A stretch of 9,112 nt of DNA from an uncultured Lachnospiraceae bacterium. GTDB lineage: Bacteria > Bacillota_A > Clostridia > Lachnospirales > Lachnospiraceae. The notes beneath the pieces were generated by a model. That model had not been told where the DNA came from and made no database searches. It saw only the letters and a program-made list of their open reading frames with translations. The stretch covers positions 1 through 9,112 of the forward strand of contig CAJUFW010000103.1 in NCBI GenBank assembly GCA_910585655.1, read 5' to 3'. Every line of letters begins with the position of its first letter. The first letter of the stretch is position 1. Made by a program: the position numbers and the translations under genes. Of this stretch, positions 1-6,555 are shown piece by piece.

Positions 1-260
1 AATATGATAAAACCACGGGGGTCAGACAGTCTGATTTGCTGTGCCAGCTTCAGCCCGTTCATATTGCTGCCCAGGTCGATATCCAGAAAATAAATACCTG
101 TGTTATGGCTGGCTCTGACCTTTTCCAACAATACATAAGGGTCTTTGGTATCCAGAACAAGCTGCATATCCAATTCCTCTATCAGCACCGTATTTTGAAT
201 GATTTGTACGATAGTTTGCCGTTGTATGGTATCGTCTTCACATACAAAGATATTTAGCAT
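1..260 (-). CDS. AgrA/ComE-like response regulator, receiver domain (3'-truncated by window edge)
   Basis: Reading the minus strand from the ATG at 260-258 gives an open frame of 86 codons to the window edge. It starts MLNIFVCEDD, the beta-1 strand and acidic pair (Glu8, Asp9, Asp10) of a CheY-type receiver. Residues 57-63 read YFLDIDL, so Asp60 is the likely phospho-acceptor, followed by NGLKLAQQIR as in AgrA-type regulators. The family normally runs to about 240 residues with a C-terminal LytTR DNA-binding domain, which lies outside the window, so the LytTR assignment is inference. A GGAAAGGAG ribosome binding site sits inside the last codons of the kinase gene, 9 bases before the ATG, and the two genes are only 6 bases apart. 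They are surely one transcript, with the kinase as partner. It is the only protein here not taken from a complete open frame. Confidence 0.9.
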   Translation of the reverse strand, partial: MLNIFVCEDDTIQRQTIVQIIQNTVLIEELDMQLVLDTKDPYVLLEKVRASHNTGIYFLDIDLGSNMNGLKLAQQIRLSDPRGFII

Positions 261-266
261 ATTAGG

Positions 267-1565
267 TTACTCCTTTCCGGCGGCAAGCTCCATGTGTTGT
301 GTAAAACAACCGTGTTGCATTGTGGTTTCCAGCATCACGTTGTCATAAGAGCTGATGATTTTATGAGCGTTAGAAAGCCCGATTCCCGGATGCCCGGTCT
401 TTGTGCTAAAGCCCTTTTGCTTTACGTTATGCAGCGTCACGGAGCCGTTATCCTGAAAACGATTGCTTATCATAATGGATACTCCCGTCTCATTTTGAAG
501 GATATTTAAGCCTATCTGCGGTTGGGTTGTCTCCAATGCGGCTTCCATAGCGTTGTCTAAAAAGATACCCAGTATTCTGGCAAGATCTACGGTATCTATG
601 AAAAAGCTGTCCACTTGATCGGGAATATCAATCGTGACGTCAACCCCGGATTCATGGGCGTAAATCATTTTTGCAGAGAGCAGGCTTTTGATTTCCAACA
701 CATGGATGTTACTAAGCTGATTCAGTTTGTAATCGCCCTGATCAATCAGATTTTTTGTCAGGAAGATTTTGCTTTCAAAAAAATTTTTTAATTCCTCCAT
801 ATCAGAATGTTCAATATAGCCGGATAAAGAGAGCAAAATGTTTATATAGTCATGCTTAAAAGAGCGCAGACTATGATACATGGTTTCTAAATTGTGTGTG
901 TAGTCCTGTAAATCCTGCATAGCTTTTTTCTTTGATTCTGCCTGTATTTGCTCTAAATAGGAACGGCGCATAGCCAAAAGCAAAAAAAGCATAACAAGCA
1001 GATACCCGGAAAGGTGCAGAGCATTATTGTATATCATTTTGCCAAGAGAGTCGTTCTGCCCTGAAATCAAATTATCAAAAAGATAAATCGTTATCAGAAG
1101 CAGCAATACAGAGTCCATCAAATACCACGTCTGTTCCAGACGCAAAGCCCCTTTGTCTGACAGCAACAATTTTTTAAGCACCCTGCCGCAAAGCAACGTA
1201 ATAACATAAAACAGCAATATACGAGTAAGTGCAATAGCAAAAGAAAAAAAGGGCTGATTTGAGAAGGACGAGGGAATCAGTATACTTAGAGGAATGACCA
1301 GTAAATTATCAATGATAACGGTAAGCACACATCCAATCATGCCCATACCAACGTTTCTGGATGCAGTATCCCGGTAAACCACCAATCCATAGATGCAAAC
1401 GGCTACCAGAATACCAAAAAGACCATAGGGGATACAGGATAGGAGCGTTACAGGCGCTCCGGCAAGCAGCAATACGATATAAAGCATTAGAAACGCTTTT
1501 AGGCTCATACGCTTAGGATAAACATTGCGGATACCAAGGGAAAGCTGAAAACAAGAGAACAGCAT
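267..1565 (-). CDS. AgrC-like membrane sensor histidine kinase (GHKL ATPase)
   Basis: A 432-residue sensor kinase that should autophosphorylate and pass phosphate to the adjacent response regulator. The N-terminal half has about six hydrophobic membrane segments (roughly 23-42, 44-64, 75-96, 108-128, 150-166, 183-199), the usual AgrC layout. A cytoplasmic linker leads to the phosphorylation site SFKHDYINILL, with His238 the likely phosphorylated residue; FKHDYxN is typical of the AgrC/HPK10 group. The ATPase domain shows an N box (LDNAMEAALE, Asn338) and a G box (HPGIGLSNA, 392-400). I chose ATG 1565 because AAAGGAAGG at 1575-1583 lies 9 bases upstream. A TTG start at 1586 would place that ribosome binding site inside the gene. 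The natural ligand is unknown. In classical Agr systems it is a cyclic peptide made by AgrB and AgrD, but neither is seen in the window. Confidence 0.93.
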   Translation of the reverse strand: MLFSCFQLSLGIRNVYPKRMSLKAFLMLYIVLLLAGAPVTLLSCIPYGLFGILVAVCIYGLVVYRDTASRNVGMGMIGCVLTVIIDNLLVIPLSILIPSSFSNQPFFSFAIALTRILLFYVITLLCGRVLKKLLLSDKGALRLEQTWYLMDSVLLLLITIYLFDNLISGQNDSLGKMIYNNALHLSGYLLVMLFLLLAMRRSYLEQIQAESKKKAMQDLQDYTHNLETMYHSLRSFKHDYINILLSLSGYIEHSDMEELKNFFESKIFLTKNLIDQGDYKLNQLSNIHVLEIKSLLSAKMIYAHESGVDVTIDIPDQVDSFFIDTVDLARILGIFLDNAMEAALETTQPQIGLNILQNETGVSIMISNRFQDNGSVTLHNVKQKGFSTKTGHPGIGLSNAHKIISSYDNVMLETTMQHGCFTQHMELAAGKE

Positions 1566-1574
1566 TTTGACGAC

Positions 1575-1583
1575 CCTTCCTTT
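1575..1583 (-). promoter_or_regulatory. Ribosome binding site fixing the kinase start
   Basis: On the minus strand AAAGGAAGG lies 9 bases before ATG 1565. It decides against the in-frame TTG at 1586-1584, which lies upstream of it and has no ribosome binding site of its own. Confidence 0.8.
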
Positions 1584-1600
1584 CAAAAATTACTTTTCTG

Positions 1601-1629
1601 ATTATACTGTATTTGATTCGTTGTATCAA
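1601..1629 (-). promoter_or_regulatory. Sigma-A-type promoter for the kinase/regulator pair
   Basis: On the minus strand a -35 box TTGATA (1629-1624) is followed by exactly 17 bases and a perfect -10 box TATAAT (1606-1601). A transcript would start near 1594 and reach the kinase ATG at 1565 after about 28 bases, leaving room for the ribosome binding site. A 5-base inverted repeat (TTGAT / ATCAA, 1613-1617 and 1625-1629) overlaps the -35 box and spacer and could be part of an operator, but it is short enough to be chance. Direct autoregulation by the response regulator is common in this family but not shown here. Confidence 0.8.
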
Positions 1630-1641
1630 GCGTTACTTTGC

Positions 1642-1712
1642 AAAAAGGAGGAATAAATGCGTATTTTGTGATGTTAAAAATGCGCTTACTCATGAAATCA
1701 GGCATTTTATGA
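1642..1712 (+). other. Two overlapping mini-ORFs behind a strong Shine-Dalgarno (leader or gene remnant)
   Basis: AAAAAGGAGG at 1642-1651 is one of the best ribosome binding sites in the window, 5 bases before ATG 1657. The frame opened there is only four codons (MRIL, stop at 1669-1671). Its TGA overlaps a second ATG at 1671 (TGATG), which opens a 13-codon frame (MLKMRLLMKSGIL) ending at 1710-1712. This could be a translated leader in the divergent region, the leftover start of a lost gene, or chance. I see no strong plus-strand promoter before it: a TATACT at 1603-1608 has only a poor -35. The remaining bases from 1713 to 1739 hold nothing I can identify. Confidence 0.3.
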
Positions 1713-1739
1713 CTGTTTTGAAGGAATTGTCGCTTTTTC

Positions 1740-1748
1740 TGGTATAAT
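1740..1748 (+). promoter_or_regulatory. Extended -10 promoter for the small membrane protein
   Basis: TGGTATAAT is a perfect -10 hexamer (1743-1748) with the extended TGn element. The best -35 candidate, TTGAAG at 1718-1723, is 19 bases away and weak, which fits extended -10 promoters that depend little on a -35. A transcript would begin near 1755, about 37 bases before ATG 1792. This also excludes a start at 1747 for the small protein, which would overlap the -10 box. Confidence 0.65.
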
Positions 1749-1791
1749 GATCTGCAATAAATTATTATTTTTGGAAGGAGCCAGAAAGAAT

Positions 1792-1980
1792 ATGAAGGAT
1801 TTTTTTAAGGGAGTTGTCATAATAGCAGCAGTATTGATCGTTTTAATTATAATCAATGTGATTGGTAATATAAACGGCATTACTTTACATTCAGCACCAA
1901 TGAGTGTGGCGGCAGCCTGTTGCAGTATGTATCTTTTTCGGGCATGGAAGAAGAAAGAGGAGAGGAATGAGAAGAAATAA
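1792..1980 (+). CDS. Small membrane protein of unknown function (62 residues)
   Basis: I do not recognise a named family. The start at ATG 1792 follows GGAAGGAG (1773-1780) by 11 bases. The product begins MKDFFKG, then has a very hydrophobic stretch at about 7-25 (rich in V, I, A and L). A second, weaker hydrophobic stretch lies at 37-49 and contains a Cys-Cys pair (43-44). The protein ends in a strongly charged tail (KKKEERNEKK) from about residue 53. The charge pattern suggests a hairpin with both ends in the cytoplasm, or one or two membrane passes with the basic tail inside. It has its own promoter and a strong terminator, so it looks like a single-gene transcript. It is divergent from the kinase/regulator pair, and a link to it is possible but unproven. 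The sequence does not look like AgrD, which is a shorter peptide precursor with an amphipathic leader and an acidic tail. Confidence 0.65.
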   Translation: MKDFFKGVVIIAAVLIVLIIINVIGNINGITLHSAPMSVAAACCSMYLFRAWKKKEERNEKK

Positions 1981-2012
1981 GTAAATGGAAGGAACATAAC
2001 CGTTAATTTGAG

Positions 2013-2064
2013 AACAGAGCAGATGAACTTGCGGAAACGTATCGTTTATCTGCTCTGTTTTTTT
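2013..2064 (+). terminator. Strong Rho-independent terminator
   Basis: A 12-base perfect stem (AACAGAGCAGAT with ATCTGCTCTGTT) extends to 16 pairs with one G-U. The arms are 2013-2028 and 2044-2059, around a 15-base loop, and a run of seven T follows (2058-2064). It lies 33 bases after the small membrane protein gene and isolates it from the topB operon promoter that starts at 2071. Confidence 0.92.
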
Positions 2065-2070
2065 ATTTCA

Positions 2071-2099
2071 TTGACAGGGTAGCAGAAAAGGCGTAAACT
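2071..2099 (+). promoter_or_regulatory. Sigma-A-type promoter for the topB operon
   Basis: A perfect -35 box TTGACA (2071-2076) is followed by 17 bases and TAAACT (2094-2099), which matches the -10 consensus at four of six positions. It sits just after the terminator and about 54 bases before the first gene of the operon (ATG 2153). I found no later promoter of similar quality before topB. Confidence 0.7.
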
Positions 2100-2152
2100 G
2101 GAAAAAACAGAATGGATCAGAGGATGAAGAGACAGAAATGGGAGGAAGGAAT

Positions 2153-2611
2153 ATGTCAGGTATCGGAGCAGTATCAACAACATGGGAAATAGGAGCTGCC
2201 AGAGCGACGACTCCTAGTCAGACAGTAGGTACAAAAGAAACAAAGGAAACGCAGAAGGCAGAGTGTCAGACCTGTAAGGAACGAAAGTACATGGATCAGT
2301 CCAATGAGGGAGACGTTTCTTTTCAGGCGCCTACTCATATCGCGCCGGGACAGGCAGCCGCAAAGGTGATGTCTCACGAGCGGGAGCATGTGCAGAACGC
2401 GGTTGCAGAAGGTCAAAAGGAAAATAAACGGCTGGTATCCGTGAGCGTATCTTTAAAAACAGGAGTATGCCCGGAGTGTGGAAAGACATATATTGCAGGT
2501 GGAACGACTCGTACAAAGATGCTGACGTACCGGGAAAATCCATATGACCAGGGGCGAAAGGCAGTGGAAGGAACCATGCTGCGGGGGATGAACTTCGATC
2601 AGAAATTATAA
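2153..2611 (+). CDS. Uncharacterised CxxC/HExxH protein, possible small metalloprotease
   Basis: A 152-residue soluble protein with no signal peptide. From memory it resembles unnamed Clostridia proteins sharing the pattern CxxCKxRKY, DVSF.AP.HI.P and SHE.EHV, but I cannot check this. Residues 38-41 (CQTC) and 106-109 (CPEC) are two Cys pairs that could bind one zinc as a ribbon or rubredoxin-like knuckle. Residues 75-79 read HEREH, matching the HExxH zinc-protease signature inside a predicted helix (KVMSHEREHVQNAVAE). A third zinc ligand is not obvious; Glu86 is one candidate. The N-terminal 35 residues are Thr/Ser-rich and look disordered. ATG 2153 is chosen because GGAGGAAGG (2141-2149) lies just upstream; ATG 2138 would put that site inside the gene. 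topB starts 20 bases after the stop, so the two are co-transcribed. Protease activity is inference from the motif only. Confidence 0.8.
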   Translation: MSGIGAVSTTWEIGAARATTPSQTVGTKETKETQKAECQTCKERKYMDQSNEGDVSFQAPTHIAPGQAAAKVMSHEREHVQNAVAEGQKENKRLVSVSVSLKTGVCPECGKTYIAGGTTRTKMLTYRENPYDQGRKAVEGTMLRGMNFDQKL

Positions 2612-2631
2612 TAAGGAAGGAAATAGGAACT

Positions 2632-4887
2632 ATGAAGGCGTTGGTAATCGCAGAGAAACCCTCCGTAGGCAGAGATATTGCCAGAGTGCTTGCCTGCAGA
2701 CAGGGAGGAAACGGTTTTTTAGAGGGAAAGGATTATGTTGTCACCTGGGGGCTGGGGCATTTAGTGACGCTCGCGGATCCGGAGGATTATGGTGCGCAGT
2801 ACAAGGAATGGAAGCTGGAATATCTGCCGATGATGCCGGAGCAGTTTAAACTGGTGGTGATCAAGCAGACCGGGAAGCAGTATCATATCATAAAAAATCA
2901 ACTTCACCGTCAGGATATCGGGCAGGTGATCATTGCCACGGACGCCGGACGGGAGGGGGAGCTGGTAGCAAGGTTGATTTTAAAGCTGGCTGGCAGCAAA
3001 AAGCCGGTGAAAAGACTGTGGATTTCCTCTGTCACTGACAAAGCGATTCGGGAAGGATTTGCCCATTTAAGAGACGGCAGAGAATACGAAGCGCTTTATG
3101 ACGCGGCAATGTGCCGGGCGGAGGCGGATTGGCTGGTTGGAATCAATGCGACCCGAGCTTTGACCTGTAAATACAATGCACAGCTTTCCTGCGGGCGGGT
3201 ACAGACGCCGACGCTGGCGATTATTGCCAAAAGAGAACAGCAGATTCGGGAGTTTAAGCCAGAGTCTTATTTTGGCATAACGGCAAGCTGGAACGGAAAG
3301 GAAAAATCCGAAACTTCGCTGAAACTGACCTGGAAGGATAGCAAATCTGGTTCCACTCGCTCTTTTGATAAAGAACGGATGCAAAGACTTCTGGATGAGT
3401 TACAAGGGGAGGCGGGGACCGTGACGATGGTAAAACGGACGCCAAAGAAAACCTATGCGCCGCTGCTCTACGATTTGACAGAGCTGCAGCGGGAGGCAAA
3501 CCGCCGCTTTCAGTTTTCCGCCAAAGAGACGTTAAATATTATGCAGCGGCTTTATGAAAATCATAAAGTACTGACGTATCCAAGGACTGATTCCCGCTAT
3601 TTAAGCAGCGATATCGTACCGACGATAAAGGAGCGGCTGCAGGCTTGCGCGACAGGTCCTTACCGTAAGCTGGCGGGACGCTTGTCCGGTCAGAGCTTTT
3701 CTGCCAAGGCGGCGTTTGTCAATGATGCCAAAGTATCCGATCATCATGCGATTATCCCGACGGAGCAATATGTTCAGCTCGATCATATGACGGTTGAGGA
3801 GCGGAAAATTTATGACCTGGTAGTGCGGCGTTTCCTTGCCGTGCTTTATCCGCCTTATGAATATGAACAAACGAATCTGGAAGTAACGATTGGTAAGGAA
3901 ACTTTTCTGGCACAGGGGCAGATCGTAAAAAGCCCGGGTTGGAAAGAGGTCTATACCGATACCTCTGGTACGCTTGACGACTACGGGGAAGATGAGGAAT
4001 CTGGCGTGGAGGCTTCTGGAGAGTCCGGTGGAATAAAGGCACAAAGCCTGCCGGATCTGCGTCAGGGAGAGAAGCTGACCGGGCTTTCCTTTCGGCTTAC
4101 AGAGGGAAAGACAAAGCCGCCGGCTCATTTTAATGAAGCGACCTTGCTCTCCGCCATGGAAAATCCGGTCGCCTACATGGAAGCATCTAAGAACGTGCTG
4201 GCGAAAACATTACGGGAAACCGGTGGATTGGGGACAGTGGCGACCAGGGCGGATATCATCGAAAAACTTTTTTCCAGCTTTTTACTAGAGAAAAAAGGTC
4301 AGGATATTTATTTGACCGGTAAAGCAAAACAGCTTTTGGAACTGGTGCCGGAGGATTTGCGAAAGCCGGAGCTGACGGCGGACTGGGAGCTGCGTCTGGC
4401 GCAGATTGCCAAAGGTAGCCTGAAACGAACGGCGTTTATGAACGATATCCGAAGCTATGCCAATGCTCTGATTGAAGAGATCAAAACAGGAGAAGGGAAA
4501 TTCCGCCACGACAACCTGACCAACAGCAAATGCCCGCATTGTGGAAAGCGGATGCTCTCCGTCAAAGGGAAAAACAGTCAGATGCTGGTTTGCCAGGACA
4601 GAGCATGTGGCTATCGGGAAACGGTTTCCCGTACTTCTAACGCCCGCTGCCCGGTTTGCCATAAAAAAATGGAACTGCGCGGTAAGGGCGATGCTCAGCA
4701 ATTTATCTGTAGCTGCGGGCATAAAGAAAAGCTGACTGCTTTCCAGGAACGGAGAAAGAGAGAGGGCGCCGGGGTCTCCAAAAAAGATGTCGCCAATTAT
4801 ATGAACCGGCAGAAGAAAGAAGCCACCACTCCGGTGAATACAGCGTTTGCGGATGCGCTTGCTAAGCTGAAGCTGGAAGAGAGGTGA
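2632..4887 (+). CDS. topB: DNA topoisomerase III (type IA)
   Basis: A 751-residue type IA topoisomerase, which cuts one DNA strand through a tyrosine, passes another strand through and reseals; TopB mainly decatenates and resolves recombination or replication intermediates. The N-terminal Toprim domain (about 1-135) starts MKALVIAEKPSVGRD, with Glu8 the usual catalytic glutamate, and carries ATDAGREGEL (102-111), the DAGREGE form found in Bacillus-type TopB. SCGRVQTPTL (187-196) is the conserved strand near the active site, and TYPRTD (315-320) makes Tyr316 the nucleophile. The C-terminal tail has two zinc-ribbon-like Cys clusters (Cys634, 637, 654, 659 and Cys673, 676, 693, 695). An acidic Gly/Ser-rich stretch at about 448-468 looks like a flexible insertion. 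An AAGGAAGG site at 2613-2620 serves ATG 2632. All key residues are present and the length is normal or slightly long (B. subtilis TopB is about 727). Its stop overlaps the ribosome binding site region of the next gene. Confidence 0.97.
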   Translation: MKALVIAEKPSVGRDIARVLACRQGGNGFLEGKDYVVTWGLGHLVTLADPEDYGAQYKEWKLEYLPMMPEQFKLVVIKQTGKQYHIIKNQLHRQDIGQVIIATDAGREGELVARLILKLAGSKKPVKRLWISSVTDKAIREGFAHLRDGREYEALYDAAMCRAEADWLVGINATRALTCKYNAQLSCGRVQTPTLAIIAKREQQIREFKPESYFGITASWNGKEKSETSLKLTWKDSKSGSTRSFDKERMQRLLDELQGEAGTVTMVKRTPKKTYAPLLYDLTELQREANRRFQFSAKETLNIMQRLYENHKVLTYPRTDSRYLSSDIVPTIKERLQACATGPYRKLAGRLSGQSFSAKAAFVNDAKVSDHHAIIPTEQYVQLDHMTVEERKIYDLVVRRFLAVLYPPYEYEQTNLEVTIGKETFLAQGQIVKSPGWKEVYTDTSGTLDDYGEDEESGVEASGESGGIKAQSLPDLRQGEKLTGLSFRLTEGKTKPPAHFNEATLLSAMENPVAYMEASKNVLAKTLRETGGLGTVATRADIIEKLFSSFLLEKKGQDIYLTGKAKQLLELVPEDLRKPELTADWELRLAQIAKGSLKRTAFMNDIRSYANALIEEIKTGEGKFRHDNLTNSKCPHCGKRMLSVKGKNSQMLVCQDRACGYRETVSRTSNARCPVCHKKMELRGKGDAQQFICSCGHKEKLTAFQERRKREGAGVSKKDVANYMNRQKKEATTPVNTAFADALAKLKLEER

Positions 4888-4892
4888 CAGCG

Positions 4893-6515
4893 GTGATAGA
4901 GATAACAAAGGCTAGAGAAGCAGAGAAATATTTTAATGTTACGGGTACTTGTTATTCTAAAAGGCATTATATGGTTGACTTGACAGAGCGTTTGGAAAAA
5001 ATTAAAAAGTTGGTAGATCGAGGAGAATATTTTGTAATAAGTAGAGCCAGACAGTATGGGAAAACAACAACTTTAAAGGCGTTGGAACAATACTTACGTT
5101 CAGAATATATCGTATTGTCTCTTAGTTTTCAAAGAATGAGTACGGCAAAATTTCAGACGGAGTTTACATTTGCAGCGGCATTTGCAGAGGAATTGTGTCG
5201 AAGCACAAGGAAAAAAACTTTTCGAGAGAGAGAAGCATCAATCATACAAATACTTGAGAAAAGAGAGGAGGAAGGGGGGAAAGAATTTGACCTTGTTGCT
5301 TTATTCAATGCTCTTGGTGAGATATGTGCTTTGGTGGAGCAGCCGGTTGTACTGATGGTAGATGAGATTGACAGCGCTTCCAATAACCAGATTTTTTTGG
5401 ATTTCCTGGCGCAACTTCGAGATGGATATTTGGAACGAGAGGAGTTGGCAACCTTTCATTCTGTTATTTTAGCAGGAGTATATGATATTAGAAATTTAAA
5501 ATTGAAAATTCGACCAGAGGAAGAGCATAAGTATAATAGCCCGTGGAATGTTGCGGCAGAATTTGATTTGGATATGAGTTTTTCTATTAAGGATATTTCT
5601 GGGATGTTAGCAGAATATGAAGCAGTTTGGCAGACAGGTATGGAAGTAAAAGAAATAGCAGAGTTGCTTTATGAATATACTTCTGGGTATCCATTTCTGG
5701 TATCATGGTTGTGTAAATATATAGATGAAACTTTGGTAGGAATAGAGGGATTTCCCGATAAAAGAGCAGCATGGAGCAAGGCAGGAATATTAGAGGCTGT
5801 CAAAGCTTTTCTTAACACGCCCAATACATTGATAGATGATATGAGGAAAAAAATAGCAGACTATTCAGAACTACGGGAGATGTTGTATACCATATTATTT
5901 AGCGGGCAAAGTTTTCCGTTTAATCCGGATCATACGATAGTGGAAATAGGAATGATGTTTGGTTTTATTAAAAATGTATCTGGGAGAATAGCGGTAGCAA
6001 ATCGGATATTTGAAACTAGACTCTATAATTTATTTTTATCAGAAGAGCTGATTGGCAGTAAAAGTTATGCTGCAGGCGATGTAGACAAAAACCAGTTTGT
6101 AAAAAACGGCAGATTGAATATGGAGCTGGTATTGAGAAAATTTGTAAAGCACTTTACAGAAGTTTATTCAGACAGTAATGAGGGCTTTTTAGAGGAAAAT
6201 GGGAGGCGTTTTTTTCTGCTCTATTTAAAACCGATTATTAATGGAGTAGGAAATTATTATGTGGAGGCGCAGACCAGAGATCGGAAGCGGACGGATGTGA
6301 TAGTAGATTATCGAGGTCAGCAGTACGTAATAGAAATGAAAATTTGGCATGGGGAGGAATACAATCAACGAGGTAAGGAACAACTGGCTGCTTATTTAAA
6401 ATATTATCAGTTAGAGGAAGGATATTTGTTAAGCTTTAACTTTAACAAGAAGAAAATGATTGGTGTAAAAGAAATTTATTGTGAGGGAAAAAGAATTATA
6501 GAAGCAGTAGTCTAG
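4893..6515 (+). CDS. AAA-like ATPase with C-terminal PD-(D/E)XK nuclease domain
   Basis: A 540-residue protein resembling the AAA_35/AAA-ATPase-like group common in Clostridia, whose role is unknown. The conserved N-terminus (EKYFNVTG.C, HYMVDLTERLEKI) leads to a Walker A variant RARQYGKTTTL with Lys57, and to Walker B VVLMVDEID with Asp157 and Glu158. LAGVYDIRNLK and HKYNSPWN (about 194-218) and SGYPFLVSWLCKYID follow, as in that family. The C-terminal region carries RTDVIVDYRGQQYVIEMKIW, in which Asp468, Glu481 and Lys483 form a PD-(D/E)XK-type catalytic set, followed by QLAAYLKYY. Such fusions could be nucleases of defence or mobile-element type; that is inference. The GTG at 4893 is preferred because GAGAGGTGA lies about 8 bases upstream. 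A GTG at 4884 would overlap the topB stop by 4 bases but has a poorly spaced site. The gene is AT-rich: two 60-base samples (5701-5760, 5821-5880) have 20 and 21 G+C, against 30 and 34 in topB samples (3121-3180, 3961-4020). Confidence 0.88.
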   Translation: MIEITKAREAEKYFNVTGTCYSKRHYMVDLTERLEKIKKLVDRGEYFVISRARQYGKTTTLKALEQYLRSEYIVLSLSFQRMSTAKFQTEFTFAAAFAEELCRSTRKKTFREREASIIQILEKREEEGGKEFDLVALFNALGEICALVEQPVVLMVDEIDSASNNQIFLDFLAQLRDGYLEREELATFHSVILAGVYDIRNLKLKIRPEEEHKYNSPWNVAAEFDLDMSFSIKDISGMLAEYEAVWQTGMEVKEIAELLYEYTSGYPFLVSWLCKYIDETLVGIEGFPDKRAAWSKAGILEAVKAFLNTPNTLIDDMRKKIADYSELREMLYTILFSGQSFPFNPDHTIVEIGMMFGFIKNVSGRIAVANRIFETRLYNLFLSEELIGSKSYAAGDVDKNQFVKNGRLNMELVLRKFVKHFTEVYSDSNEGFLEENGRRFFLLYLKPIINGVGNYYVEAQTRDRKRTDVIVDYRGQQYVIEMKIWHGEEYNQRGKEQLAAYLKYYQLEEGYLLSFNFNKKKMIGVKEIYCEGKRIIEAVV

Positions 6516-6555
6516 AAAAATATTTTTATCGCACCACACGCAAAGGAGGAAACCA

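Noticed and set aside
36..257. Plus-strand 73-codon ORF at the left end
   Set aside because: It is opposite the response regulator, whose receiver motifs are unmistakable on the minus strand.
1747..1791. Longer start (ATG 1747) for the small membrane protein
   Set aside because: It overlaps the -10 box of the promoter, while ATG 1792 has a proper Shine-Dalgarno.
6516..6527. AAAAATATTTTT palindrome after the ATPase-nuclease gene as a terminator
   Set aside because: It is an AT-only stem with no loop and no following T run, too weak for termination.
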